A DNA stretch of 64,000 nt from Ascaris suum (Eukaryota; Nematoda; Chromadorea; Rhabditida; Ascarididae): contig CM024188.1 in the NCBI GenBank assembly GCA_013433145.1, forward strand, positions 3,877,001 to 3,941,000. Direction: 5' to 3'. Both the position numbers and the translations under genes were made by a program. The notes beneath the pieces were generated by a model. It did no database searches. It was given only the letters and a program-made list of their open reading frames with translations, and was not told the DNA's origin. Positions 1 through 12,300 of this stretch are shown one piece after another (the stretch's first letter is position 1; each line of letters begins with the position of its first letter).

Positions 1-2493
1 TGCTTAAGCGTACAGAACAGCACTCATTACGAGTAATTGAGATGAAGAGAGAATGCATTCGGAACCAAGAATTTATGTGAATATACCTGCGAGTGTAGGC
101 TATTCATTTTCTATGCCATGCTTATTTTTCTCGCCGCGTCCACTGTTCACCTTACCAGTCTCCACATTCGGCTCGAATGATACAAATATTGAACTTGATG
201 CGCACTTATTTTACACTTTAATCATTGAGGATGCAAATTAAATCTCCAGGACAATTGTGTTTTTAAATAAAGAGAAATCAGACGTGGCAAAGAGGCAATA
301 ATTTGAATTTTGCGTTACTGCACTATTCCTTTTTTTCCTCATTTATTTCATCCAACTTCATTTTCTGTCTTTGGAATAAGAGCTTGGAAATAAGAGTTTA
401 AATTTCACTGTAGGCCAGAACTTTAAATATGGATTGAGCTGCTGCAATGTTGATATAGTGAAAACGTTGGGTGATATTGTCGCAAAATGAATAATGATAC
501 TGGCTCGCAAAGTCAGATGGATTCGACTTCTTTCTGTGCCTCTGTGAAGAAAAGAGAAAGCGAATGGCTTTGCGAAATAAGGAAAATATTTTGCGATATG
601 TTTGATGGAAAATAAACACATATAATTTCGCCATCAAAGTTAAAAAAGAAAGGAGAAAAAGTAGATGAACTGGTGTTCAATATCATTTGTTGCATCTACA
701 AGCTGGCACATCGACAAAGATCGATTCAAATTAGGAAATTTAGCAGTTAAAGTTCTCGATAGTAAGCAATGGGAACATGAAAAAAGAATGAAATGCGCCC
801 GTTTGGGAGGAAATCTCACAGAGGGAATTTGACACTACCGATATGGTGGACTGAAGTTCATTAAATTTGCAATGAAGCGTGTATTTATTTTGACGAGGTA
901 ATAAGTGCTCTATAGAGGACTAATGCGTTTAAATGAGAGAGTGATTAGAAGCCTCTGAAAGGCTATGTTGGTTTGTCCGTATTGCCAGGGGCGTTTTGCG
1001 AGTGAAGCATATAGATCTTCTGTTTACATTCGTTTCAGCTTGAATGATGAATAGCTGGCTGTGCGCACTGATCGTTTTAGGCTTGAGCGCTTTCTCATTA
1101 TTTTTTTGCTCGGTCCACCAATGTTCCATAGTGTTTTCAAGTGCGACGATAAGCGACAGTTGAAGAAGGCCATATTGCAGTGGATGAGCTTTGTTTGCAA
1201 ATCGCCAATATTGATTTGTATCGCACTGTGTTCAATCTATAGGTGGATGCATATCGCTTTTTCGTTGATTTCAAACTTATTATAATTAATGCTGAACTCG
1301 ACACAACGAAATAAAAAACACTGGTAACTCTATATGTGCGCAAGTATGATGCTTACAATTCCACCCCAACGCTTTTTCCATAGATTCTCGAGCTTCATTC
1401 TTCGCATTTAATGAGTAGGAAGCACTTAGCATGAGTTCAGCCGCTTAGTTGCTGAGGCCTATTTCTTCCTAGAAAGAGTACCAGAGTTCTCAGCATAGTT
1501 AATGATGAAAATTTGGGAATTTCATGACACCATGAGCAAGTCATTTCGACCTCCTTAGCAATATTTTTAATTGCTCTTGCCACATTCTCAATTTGAGGCA
1601 AATTTTTCTTTTCCACTCGAAAACAAAGGAATTTTCTCTTCCGTTTAATAATCATTCCGGTATTGCGCCGATTCTGAGGTGGGAGGGAACATTTTGGAGT
1701 AATCGCTGCATTTTACGTTCATTTGTTGCATTTTTTGCAACGGTACAGTTTTCGGTCCTGCTAATGACTTTATATTCTCCAAACAACCACTCTGTAGTAA
1801 ATGCTAATTCTATGCCGCAGTCTGCAAGTGCTACTGCTCGCCAGTTCAAAACGAAAATAAAACGGACAAAGTGACACGAACGTTCTATTTAAATTTCCCT
1901 TCAAAAATTTCGAATAATTTTTTTTTTCATTTGAAACCTCCTCTTGCAGCCGATGCAAAATGCGGATGCAAGATGAGCATTTTGTGCTCACTTTCAGTAG
2001 TACAAAGTGTCTTCGTATGTCAGAGTGAAAACAGATGAGACGAAAGCAATGTGAAAGACTGCTTTAGAGCTGTTGAGATGAACAAGGAAAATATAGTAAA
2101 TATATTACTATCACGATGAAACAAAAATTTCGGCGTATATAAGCTGTTAAAAAATCGAGTGGTAATAACGATGCATCTGTTGCGAGATCTCCACTTTTTT
2201 TTGCTAAAATGCATCGACAGTGATGCTTTGCAATACAGTTCACACCTAAGCAACAATAGTCATCTGGTAAATTCAAGAAGCTCTTTTGTTAATTTGCTTC
2301 TATCAGTTTGTTTGTGGCTGCCGATGTGCACTCGAGTCATCTGTTGGTGTTTTTTCCCCTTTGAACGTAGCATGTTGCTCGAGTTTCGGAGCTCCTCACT
2401 TGTACATGAATGGATGGCAATGTAGCCTGAAAACGAAATCTGATTTGCTCCTTGACGAACGCCACTGCAATTGTGCGTTGATGAAAATGTAAA

Positions 2494-2709
2494 TCATGAG
2501 GGCAGATAACCAGATACTTGGTTCTTCAAAACCACAGGCCGTTTAACTAAGTACGAAGCAACTCTTTTTTGGTATGTCGACAGATCGATTATAGCTGCCT
2601 CACTTATTTCGAGGCTATGTTGTGAACGGTTTGAAGCACGCAGGACATGGCGTTCCGTGTCATCTGCTTGGCATCTCAGTTTAAAATAACCACTTTCTGA
2701 GTTTCGCTT
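2494..2709 (-). CDS. Possible exon, unrecognised
   Basis: After an acceptor-like AACTCAG on the minus strand the frame is open for about 67 codons to TGA at 2494, with segments such as RCQADDTERHVLRAS and SLEISEAAIIDLSTYQKR. A weak donor (GTATCT) lies just before the stop. Composition is mixed and soluble, like coding DNA. No partner exon or family was recognised. Confidence 0.15.
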   Translation of the reverse strand, partial: KRNSESGYFKLRCQADDTERHVLRASNRSQHSLEISEAAIIDLSTYQKRVASYLVKRPVVLKNQVSGYLPS

Positions 2710-2977
2710 TTCTATGCCTCTATTTTTTACTCTTTGCATTCTTCTTTCTCTCACATCTCCGAATTTTCTCCTTCCAATAGAGAATTCTTATGTATGTACA
2801 CAAGATAAAGACACTTTTTTTTGCGACAATCAGAAGCATTCGCCATAGGTGTGAATGATAAGTTGTATTCCATGTGAAGTTCCCACAGCGATACCTGCGT
2901 TGCCATTTCATAACTGATCACTGGTTATCTTGAGTACCGGCAGCTTTCTACTCACTGCACTTTTTAGTAAGTAAACA

Positions 2978-3010
2978 GAGGAGGGAAGGGGAGGGGAGGG
3001 GAGGAGGTGA
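2978..3010 (+). repeat. G-rich polypurine tract with G-quadruplex pattern
   Basis: Four G runs of three or four, separated by single or double A, fit the G3+N1-7 quadruplex rule on the plus strand. One of about twelve such tracts in the window. Confidence 0.85.
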
Positions 3011-4500
3011 AGAAGGGGCGGAGCGACCTAGCATTGGTCACCGTTTTCGCTGTTTAATAGCTGATGAACTACTTTGACTTGTTACAGTCAGCTTTTAATA
3101 TTTTGATGGAATCCGGTGTACTTCCATCATTACTCTTCTGTACACTTGGAACCAATTCTTCGGGCTTAAATGAGTACTTTAACTGGCTGAGGTGGCATAA
3201 AGGCGTAGAAACAATTGTTTGCTAATGTTTCGGCAAGATTATTTTGCGCTGTTCATCTTGTTTTCTCATTTCAACATCGATTCCTCCATGTGTTTGCAGT
3301 CAATGCAGTGGTGAAGTGCTAATGGCGTAGAATGTCGCATTATACGTTTGTGAAGCATTCTATACTTTCTCATTGATAATGAGGCACCATTCCTCTTTCA
3401 GATTTACTGCACAAGGTCGACACCTATTAACGACTAAAGGCATTCAGATGAAAGAGACGTTAAGAAGGTAGCGCCAACACGAAATTTATGCAAATGAAGA
3501 ACGACACTGAAGAAGGCAACAATTATTCAAAGGAGTTACTCATGTAAGCAGAAATCAAGTTGGGGCTCATCACGCAGACATTAATATTATCTTCAAGCGC
3601 CAGCATTGTCTCTGCATTCTTCTAGATTGGTCTCTGCTAAAAACCATCATCTTGCACTCTGCCAAAACATGCTTTTAATTTATATGTTTGAAGAGTCGAC
3701 ATGCTCAGAATGTATGCATTCACACATATTCCGTCACATATGGACTCATTCAGACGGCAGCCACCAGTTCAGCAACCACGTAGACAGCAACTTTTGTAAA
3801 CTTTACATAGAAACTTTTTCAATGCGAACTTTTTTTCAACGCACAAATACATGCTTTCAAATAATTTGTGCATTTTTTAAATTCGAAATGAACACGATGA
3901 AGGCGCTAACGCAGTTCGAGAGGCGCGAAAAGGCGACAAAGCAAATTTCCTTCTCGCAAGACTAAATCTGTTTCGCCCTTTCTACTGCTGTCTTCATACT
4001 TTCGTGTTGCACTCTCGCTACTTAAATGTTCGTTTTACAGAGAAATAGTGTGCAATTTATTGAAGTTTTCACTTTTTGCGCATTGCACATTTAACCAATT
4101 GAAAGGATAAAATAAAGCCATCTCCATGTCGTGCTTAATAATTCGCATAAGAGGTGAGACGTATAGACTGCATTATGTGGTTGATTATGAGATGAGCATT
4201 TCCAGACATTTTCCTTCGGAAAAAAAACTTAGAATTTCGGAAAGAGACGCATTCACACCCGGACAATATTCAACATGCCATGAACTTTGATGGGCCTCGA
4301 AAGTTTTTTTTTTGCGGTAATTGCACAGTGCTGAACATGCGATCATGATAAAAGTGGCGCATTTCAAGGATGAGAAGTGAACTAAGCTGAGCAAATAAAT
4401 TTGATGTTAGTCTCGTTCATTTTCAAAAATCCGTGTTCCGATGGAGAACGAAAGCGAAGCTGCGCTTGCACTTGAATACTGCTGCGGCTTGTTCGACAAG

Positions 4501-4534
4501 GGAGGAGAGGGAGGGAAGGGGAAGGGGAGGAGCA
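4501..4534 (+). repeat. G-rich polypurine tract
   Basis: The runs GGG, GGG, GGGG and GGGG, with A or AA between them, fit the quadruplex rule. Confidence 0.85.
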
Positions 4535-7500
4535 GAAAGCAGTCATAGCCGTGTGAGAAAAAAGGTTCGGACCACCAGAATCTTCGCAAGTGGCTGCAAT
4601 ATGAGGTGGTTTCACTGCTTCGGACGCTGAATCAGCCTGTTCTAACGCGATTAATGCAAGCCGAAATGAAAACTTACATTCGCGGCGAGATTAATGAAGG
4701 ATGGAAATAGATGCAGCTTCAGTGCTAGTTTTTGTGGAGTGCACTGTATTTGCTGCCTCGTGTCTGTGAACTTTTCGTAACCAGTGGTAAGTGCTTTTCA
4801 GTACGAAAGAATGTGAATGACGGCTTGAACTCTGAGGTAAAGCAGCAGACTCTGTTAGTCTTATTAGCGCATTCTTTGCATATTAATTATAATAATCAGA
4901 CAATTCTCAGAATGCTTTGCAATGCAGTTCATTAATAAATGTTTCGCTAAAGGAGAACATTTGTGGTGACGAAGGGGGGCATGTTGAGGGGCGCAGTTTG
5001 CTGTGCGCTTCCTACGATTATGTTTTCGTAATCTGTACATGACTTTCATATGAGGAGCAACTTAAATGAAAAATATTAAATACATATACAACGGTTTCGT
5101 TTACGCGTAGGCTGCACATTTCAATGAGCGGTCATTCTCGCATAATTTCGTTGCCAACTCAGCGGGCTCAATGTCATAGTTGAGAATCATGCAGAGATCA
5201 TGTATTGCAGGTGCATCCTGAGGAAACAAACATTTAAAACATGGCGCGCGTTTGAGTAACAACTGATCCAAGAAAGCCAATGTCAACCAGACCACCACCA
5301 TGTCCTAACTTGAGATGCTGCTCAAAAAAAAAGTCTTTTTTCTTTACCATGTTCGAAAGACTCGCTTGGCTATAAGCTCGACTGTTCCACTTTATGAATC
5401 TTCTGCGAAGCAAAGTAAACACAAACAGTTTGCATCTCGGATGATGGTGACAGATATGCACAGCTTCAGGAAAGCACATGTTGTTTTGTCCGCAGTAATG
5501 ATGGATAAGAAAACGAAGATTATTCATCCATCTTTTCAGAAATTGCTAGCCACCAAGCAATAGAAAGTACAGAATTGTTTAGTGATCGTTATCCACAGTG
5601 CACAGAATGTGGCACGATTTTGAATTCTTAGAGCAAGAGGCAAAAGCCTATAAGGCAATTTGAATAATTATAGCACGATAAAATTTAACGCTGACAAATG
5701 CGTTTCGACGGATCACATCACTTATCCCAGTGCTGTTTAGCTGGAGCAATCGGTATGCTTTCTTAACTATATGTGAAAAATATTTTCAACTACATTTTTA
5801 CAGCGCTATCAGTATTTTGAATCTTTTTCATTGCTGTATTCCTGTGGAGATCGTTGAACGGCACTATCATTACATCTTCTTTTATGAAATTTTAAGGACA
5901 TGATAGCGACATAAAAGAGTTGGAAAGTCTTGGCTGTATTTTATGATACATAGCATGGTTGCTTAATCTCGAAGATGTTAATTAACCGGCTCAATGAAAA
6001 GTATCTGTTAACATCAGCGTTCACCGAAAATGTTTTTGCGTAGGTGCATGGAATTTCGTGGGTAGCACTAATTTTTACAGGGCTTCTCTCATTAAATGCC
6101 ATTCGCTCTACATCGACCAAGAATCAAGTTTTTAAGGAGAGACTTCTTTGATTAACCTGACCAGGAAACAATCCCAGCGGAGTCTTTTTTACAAATCTAT
6201 GTCTCAAGTTGCATTTCCTCCATTTCATTGATTCATTGTTCATCATTGTAGCAACAATTAGTTTTTTATTCCCATCCACTTTCAAAACTTCAACTGTGCC
6301 TGTCTTTAAAACACTTGTTTTCGTCGGCATGGTGTGCACCAAACTCGTGAGAAAAGCTCATTGCTGATGCGATCAATCGGTCATTATAGATTACGAATTC
6401 GATCACCTGTGGCAACATATGACGGAAGCTTTTCTATGGAAATTTTCTAGCTAGTATTACAGTTTTTACGACCGAATCAAATGTTACAAGTTTTTTGATC
6501 GTTAAAGCTTTTGCTGTAGGGAATATAAAGATTTTACAACTGTGACAGATCAACAACACTACTTCTATCCCATGATGTTTGTAGTCCTGTGAACTTACAC
6601 GGAGGATACCTCATTTTTCATCATTTTTACTTCGCAAAAATTATCAGTCAATCAAGTTTATACGGAGGGAAGCGCCGAATTTTCGTTTACAGGCTTCCTC
6701 AAGCATTAGGAGTTGGATTTTGACTGGATCACATGCAAAGTTCCGTGATTTCACAATTTGTTATCGCGTGTTGAAGTGATTTTGTCTGAAAGTGATCGAA
6801 TTTCTCCGACGCGAATGCAATCACGCGAAGACAAAGTTGTCCTTCTCTTGCACTGTGAAGTTTTATTTCCAATGTGCTCCTAATTTACTGGTTCGTTTCA
6901 ACAATTTATAGGAATTATTATCAAAAGTACTTTCGAGCTTCGCTGTTTACTTCATTTTCGCTGCACACATCTGCTTCACTTTTCTTAAGTTTCATCGAAG
7001 TGCGAAATTTGCTGATTTCGCTTCCTCTTTTGATTTCAACTATTGAGTTTGGTGAAGAAGCAGCATAACTGAAAAGCTGACTAGTTGTCGGCATTTTTCC
7101 GAAGAATTTATTTGCATCGTTGGAAAGTTTATAAAGATACAAAAGCTGCTCATATAACCACCTTAATTAAGCTTCATTCCAGCGTTATTTTGAGGTTCAC
7201 TCTTGAGAATAATCGTGATAAGAAACAATATGCATGGACATCTCCATAGTAGAATGATGTGCGCACTTGATGTTGTATTCGGATTATAGTCGGAAATAAT
7301 GAACGTACTTCAACAATTCATGAGAGATTCAAAGCCATTAAATATTGCTGCTTTTGCAGAATTAGATTTTTTTTCAACATTCACTATGAAAAGAAATTGG
7401 AAGCAAAACATTTCTCATTCCATCTAGGTGATTGAAGTCATTGTTTTCATTGTGCAATGCATTTTCAAGTGTACTCTTGCCAAGTTGTGGTTTAAAGTGA

Positions 7501-8210
7501 TGTAGTCCGCTTATTGGACACAGAGCACAGATTGAACAATGATATTTGATAGACCCGCTCACTATGGGAGAGGATACGTTATAACACATTTTGATGATAT
7601 TCTTAAAGCTTCTCTTGAAGGAAGATATCAAATTTTTGTATCACTAGATGGTGTAATATTGTATGAAGAAAGAATTTTTCGAAGGTGGTCTCTAACTAGT
7701 GCGTGATCGTTGCGAACGTCACAAATGAAACAGTGCCTAAGCCAACATAGAAACTCGCAAGCTAGTGATACAGTTGTAACGGAATAGAGTTTCGTATTTG
7801 CACAGGATTTTGTCATTTTCTGGAAACTGATGTCCTTATATGTCGCTCATTCTTTCGAATCTTTCACAATAACCATCGTCGGCAGGAATAATCCCTAGAG
7901 AATCTCTGAGTAGAGCGTCCACTTAATTTGCGAAAGGAGATTATTTCCTACTTCGATAAACTCATTTGTTCAAAAATGAATGCCTAGTGTCGTTTGCAGA
8001 GTTCATGCTAGGGAGAAATAAATCTTCCTTAAAAAGGAAAGGAAGACAGTCTAGATAAAGGAAAGTTGGTAGGATTTGATAAGGTAAACTGCGCCGAGTC
8101 ATACTACGAACATTATTATTTGACACGAAACACCTTGTCCCTTTGATGAATTTTCTTTCAGCCACTCAAAAAGGCACCCATGAAGTGCATGTTGGTTGTC
8201 CGCCAAAGAT

Positions 8211-8243
8211 TCCCCCCTCCTCCCGCCCTCCTTCCTCCTCCTT
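8211..8243 (-). repeat. C-rich polypyrimidine tract
   Basis: The C/T-only stretch starts with six C. The G-rich strand is minus. It only marginally fits a quadruplex. Confidence 0.8.
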
Positions 8244-8709
8244 TAATTTCTTAATCGCGAAGAACGTGCTCTTCCTGAGATTGTTTCTCTGAGTATTTCT
8301 ATGACAATATGCAATTTGTCACCTTGTTTACATCAGTGCAACATGAACCTAGGCAATTTGAAAAGCTTTTTTCCCCCACAAATTTGCTACAGTGCTGAAA
8401 ATTACGATCCGTTAAACAGCCAGTGTGATCTATACTTTTATGCTTCTATTTATGCAACGTATGTGCAATCTGACAGCAATTTTCAAGCTCACTGAAGCGG
8501 GCATTAACAAGGAAAGAATATTTAACAATAGCGTATGAAGCATTTTTAGATACGAAGAGTGACACTCTTTACGGCCAGTTCAGGCGTTCGCCTAAAGTCT
8601 AGACGGTGGGGACATGTAATGGAGAATATGACTGGTCGATATACAGCGGCAACAAAACTTCTATCTTATATGAAAAAATTAATATGCTCGAATTTCTTAT
8701 TTGTCACAG

Positions 8710-9333
8710 AAAGGCAAATGCTTTCGTCAACGACGGATATAAAATCATCCACAAAAGTATTGAGTGAATTAAATGAACACAGTCTTTGTGGGTTGGATGG
8801 AGGATTTTCCAATCAAATAGAACATATGCAACGATGGGCAGTGTTCTTTGCTGAACGTGTTGAGAATGCAGCTAGTAAGTAATTGACTCCGCTCAGTGAT
8901 TGCTCGCTCAAGCAAATGGATTTTCGGCCGTATCTCTCACTTTACCGCTTTGTTTGTCCACTTCTCTCAATAAGCTGAGACTTGCGATTGCTTTATTTTT
9001 ACTGTTTTACATAACGGGATTGAGTTACATCAGACTTAATAAAAAGTTTTTTCATACAAGCCGCTTTTTGATGAATCGACAACCTATCGAAGAGCAGTGT
9101 TGAAATATTTGCTTTCAGAAAGTGGGAACAAATTAGTCTTTTGAGCAGGATGTGGATAGGATAGTTGTGCTGTGAAGTTTTAATTCTATTTGCTACTGCA
9201 AAAAAAAATCACAGTTCACTTCCGTTCCATGCAGCCGTATAAATAGACTCATTCTTGAAAAAAGGGGGCAAAAATTTATTCTTTTTTTTCTGTAGAGCCG
9301 AACGGGGAGCACCGTTTCAGCCGGCGCCTATGA
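8710..9333 (+). CDS. Candidate last two exons of an unrecognised gene
   Basis: An open stretch of about 54 codons lies between a good acceptor (TTTGTCACAG, ending 8709) and a consensus donor (A/GTAAGT after 8874). It is polar, with a segment HMQRWAVFFAERVENAA that could be an amphipathic helix. A very strong acceptor (T-run then CTGTAG, ending 9295) follows. Joining the two in phase gives 12 more residues and a stop at 9331-9333. AATAAA at about 9594-9599 would be a fitting polyadenylation signal. No upstream exon was recognised and no family is known to me. An upstream part of the same frame reads RRWGHVM, like the C-terminus of RTE-type retrotransposon proteins, so a decayed element is possible. 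Confidence 0.25.
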
Positions 9334-12300
9334 AGCATTTGATTAACGTAAATAGTCGCGTCTTCAGAAGTAAAAAAATTACTGCTCAATGTTACCAATC
9401 GAGAAAAATGTCGCAACCAATGACAACCATGAAAGGTTGCAGTGGCATACTGGATGCATATTGAAACATTAGCTGGATTATTATGCTATAGGAGTTCCTA
9501 ATGGCGCATCTCAGCCGCTACTTAGGCCTGAGAAACAATGAACGATGGCAAAGAGCAAATATTTCATTTTGAGGGACTGTCAGGTATGGAGTTAATAAAC
9601 TGGGAAATGAGGAGTGACTTATCTATTAGACAAATAAAATGAACAATATGTACGTATAATTCGATAAATGAGTTCAACCTGGACGGATGTGAATAATAAA
9701 CAGCTTGCAGCTACACTCACTTTCGACATTACTTTAGTAGTTTCGGATAAAGTAGGACAAGACTTTTCTTGTAAGGTGAAGATGCCTAGCTTCAAGCATG
9801 GAAATAAGGCAAAAAGAATCTTAGGATAAAATATTAATCCTCTGATCACTGGGTGATGAAATTCCTTATTATGTTCCTAGATTTTTTTCCACTATATTTC
9901 TTGTTTTGATCTTCTCTGAATGAAAACATCTGTACTCTTCTTCTTCTTCTGAAACGAGCTGGAGCATGTGACTTATTTTTTAAATTATCTGGATCTTCCA
10001 CTTCCAGTGTCATCATTCTTTCACCGAATGCCTAGAATTTACTCTGCGGCATTTCATACGGTGCTTCACTGATGAATCATTCTGCTCCTAGCTGCATGTC
10101 AAATTTTCGAAGTCGACGGATCGGTTTTATTGAGCAATTAGAAATCATTTGCCGTATTTGAGGGCCCTTCAAGGTAAACATCATCGTGATTCGAGAAGGG
10201 ATGTGGTCTTAGGTGGTTAAAAAATCTCCACTTGGCATTTTCCTCTCTCATATTTGGCCTTGCAATTCTGAAGTGGTAAAGTCTGCGCACTGATCTTCTT
10301 GAAGACCCAGAAATGTTAGAAAGCGTATTGCTCGTTTGCATTCTGCTTTAATTTAGCCAAATAAAGCGGCTTGCCGCGAATTTGCCTTTGCAATTCCAAG
10401 ATTTATAGAAACTGGCGTATTTGCTGAATGCACTCATTTATACAGTTCTCTGTGGCGATCGACAATAAGAAAACACTTCTGCCCCATCTGTTTATAGTAT
10501 CATTTCGCAAGCCAATAGCAAAAATAAGGTGCAGTGAGAAAAGCTATAAAGAAAACTCTGGATAACATCCGTCCAAGTTGAACTCATTTATCGAATTTTC
10601 CTTCACTTGACGTTGCGCTGTTTGCAAGAGTTGTGTGATTCACCCGCCTACAACTTTTCCATATGGAGATTTTGAAGTGATCCGATGCAAACCTTATTCA
10701 TTTTCAGCTTTTGCAGTAACAAGCACGGATTAAGTGGTATAATCATTTATTACGTAGAAACTTCAAATAGATTTTGCAAGAGGCAGCAACTCGAATCACC
10801 ATTTTTCTTAAAGATTTCTGCTTGTTAACGCGGATTCGAAAAGTATTTTACATTCTACGTAAGCAAAAAAATTGACGCATTTAACGAGCTTAAACACTCT
10901 ATTCTTTGCTTAGTTGAGTCTGCAAACTTTGCTGTGTTTCATCATCGCACAGTTCAGAAATTCTCGTCAGTATCCATTTCTTCAAATTTCTGCTCACTGC
11001 TTATGTCATCAATGAAGGCACAGTGATATCTTATCGATAGCAATGGATTACACCAATCTTTGGCTGTTGAAAAATAATTATTAATGTCTTTTGTTAATAC
11101 GTCACACGCTGTCGCTTTCATTTTTTCCTCGCAGCTATTTACTTCGCACGTTCCACAGTCTTCTAGAATTATTGCCCGCAAGAAAAGCTTTCGATTTAAA
11201 ATGCTCTCTTCTTGCTGCGTCCCATTATTGTGACTAAATTCCATTTTTGTTTGCAATTTCCTTGCGGTTACCTATTTCGAGGATCGATGCATGTAAATTT
11301 TAGTAATACATTCATTTCTCTTATGCAGTTTTTCACTTCCACAGGAATGTAAACCGTCTCTTCATCGCTTTCACTTGAACGCTATTAATTCGTCGAAAAT
11401 AAGCATAATTTTATTGCGTATAATTTCTTTCGGTTGCTTGATCTATTTGTACTGTATAACATTCAGAAAAGAGTATCACTTGAAGAAAAGTTCGTCGATG
11501 ACCTAACCATTGCTCGAATAATTTAGCTGAGTTTCTGTAGCGTTGTCCTGTTGCATTTATCCTTCTAATTCCTAATGCTTTTCTTTTCGTGTTTCTGATT
11601 TCAAAATACTCATATCACATTTGTTAAGATATTACATTTCGAGCCATAATGCCTTTATATTCCAGATTTGCTAGATGCGCCTTTAATATTTCTAAATGTA
11701 CTTTAGATTGCATGATCAGCCAGGTGATAATCAAATATAGAAAATAGAATGGGAATATTTTCGTTTCTCCCTCAAAGTTCATACCAAGCATAGAATGAAA
11801 ATGTGCTCTTCGCAATAGAGAATCACAAACAAGAGTTCCGATATTAATTGCAGCTATCGAATTTGCACCGATGGAAAAATGCGCGCCAAACGTTAAAGAA
11901 ATCTCTGAAGAAGCGAATGAGACATTTTACTTCCGTCACTTTAGAATGACGTCAAGCTGGATTCATTGGGCACTATTTATCAAGAATGAGATTACTGATC
12001 GTTGAATGAGCTTTTTTCTTATGTCGTTTTTCAAGCACTTACACATTGCTTCATTACCATCATTAAGATTTATGGAGCACTTGCGATGAAGTAAATCAAA
12101 GCGTTTCGCAGGAGTTGGATGCATGGAAACTTAACCATCAAATATAAGGCGGAAACAATGTCGAAAGCATTACGCCTTATTGAGCATATTCAAATGTTCC
12201 ATCGATGACAATTTCAGCTTCGACCTCCTTTTTGTACACAAAAGAGGATACCATATGAAAGTGGTGAAGATGAATATCCTTTTATAATTTGTTCACACTT

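Larger units (their letters stand above)
1..8709. other. Mostly non-coding stretch
   Basis: AT-rich DNA with only short open frames. Apart from the weak minus-strand exon at 2494-2709 and three G- or C-rich tracts, I see no splice-bounded coding frame, RNA gene or mobile element. Frames near 3606-3965 and 5234-5527 are not coding-like. Confidence 0.5.

Noticed and set aside
5101..5527. Two overlapping minus frames
   Set aside because: They are in different phases, have no matched splice sites and show no recognised motif.
8559..8709. RRWGHVM reading as a retrotransposon fragment
   Set aside because: Only seven residues resemble the RTE-type C-terminus. The following residues do not continue the match.
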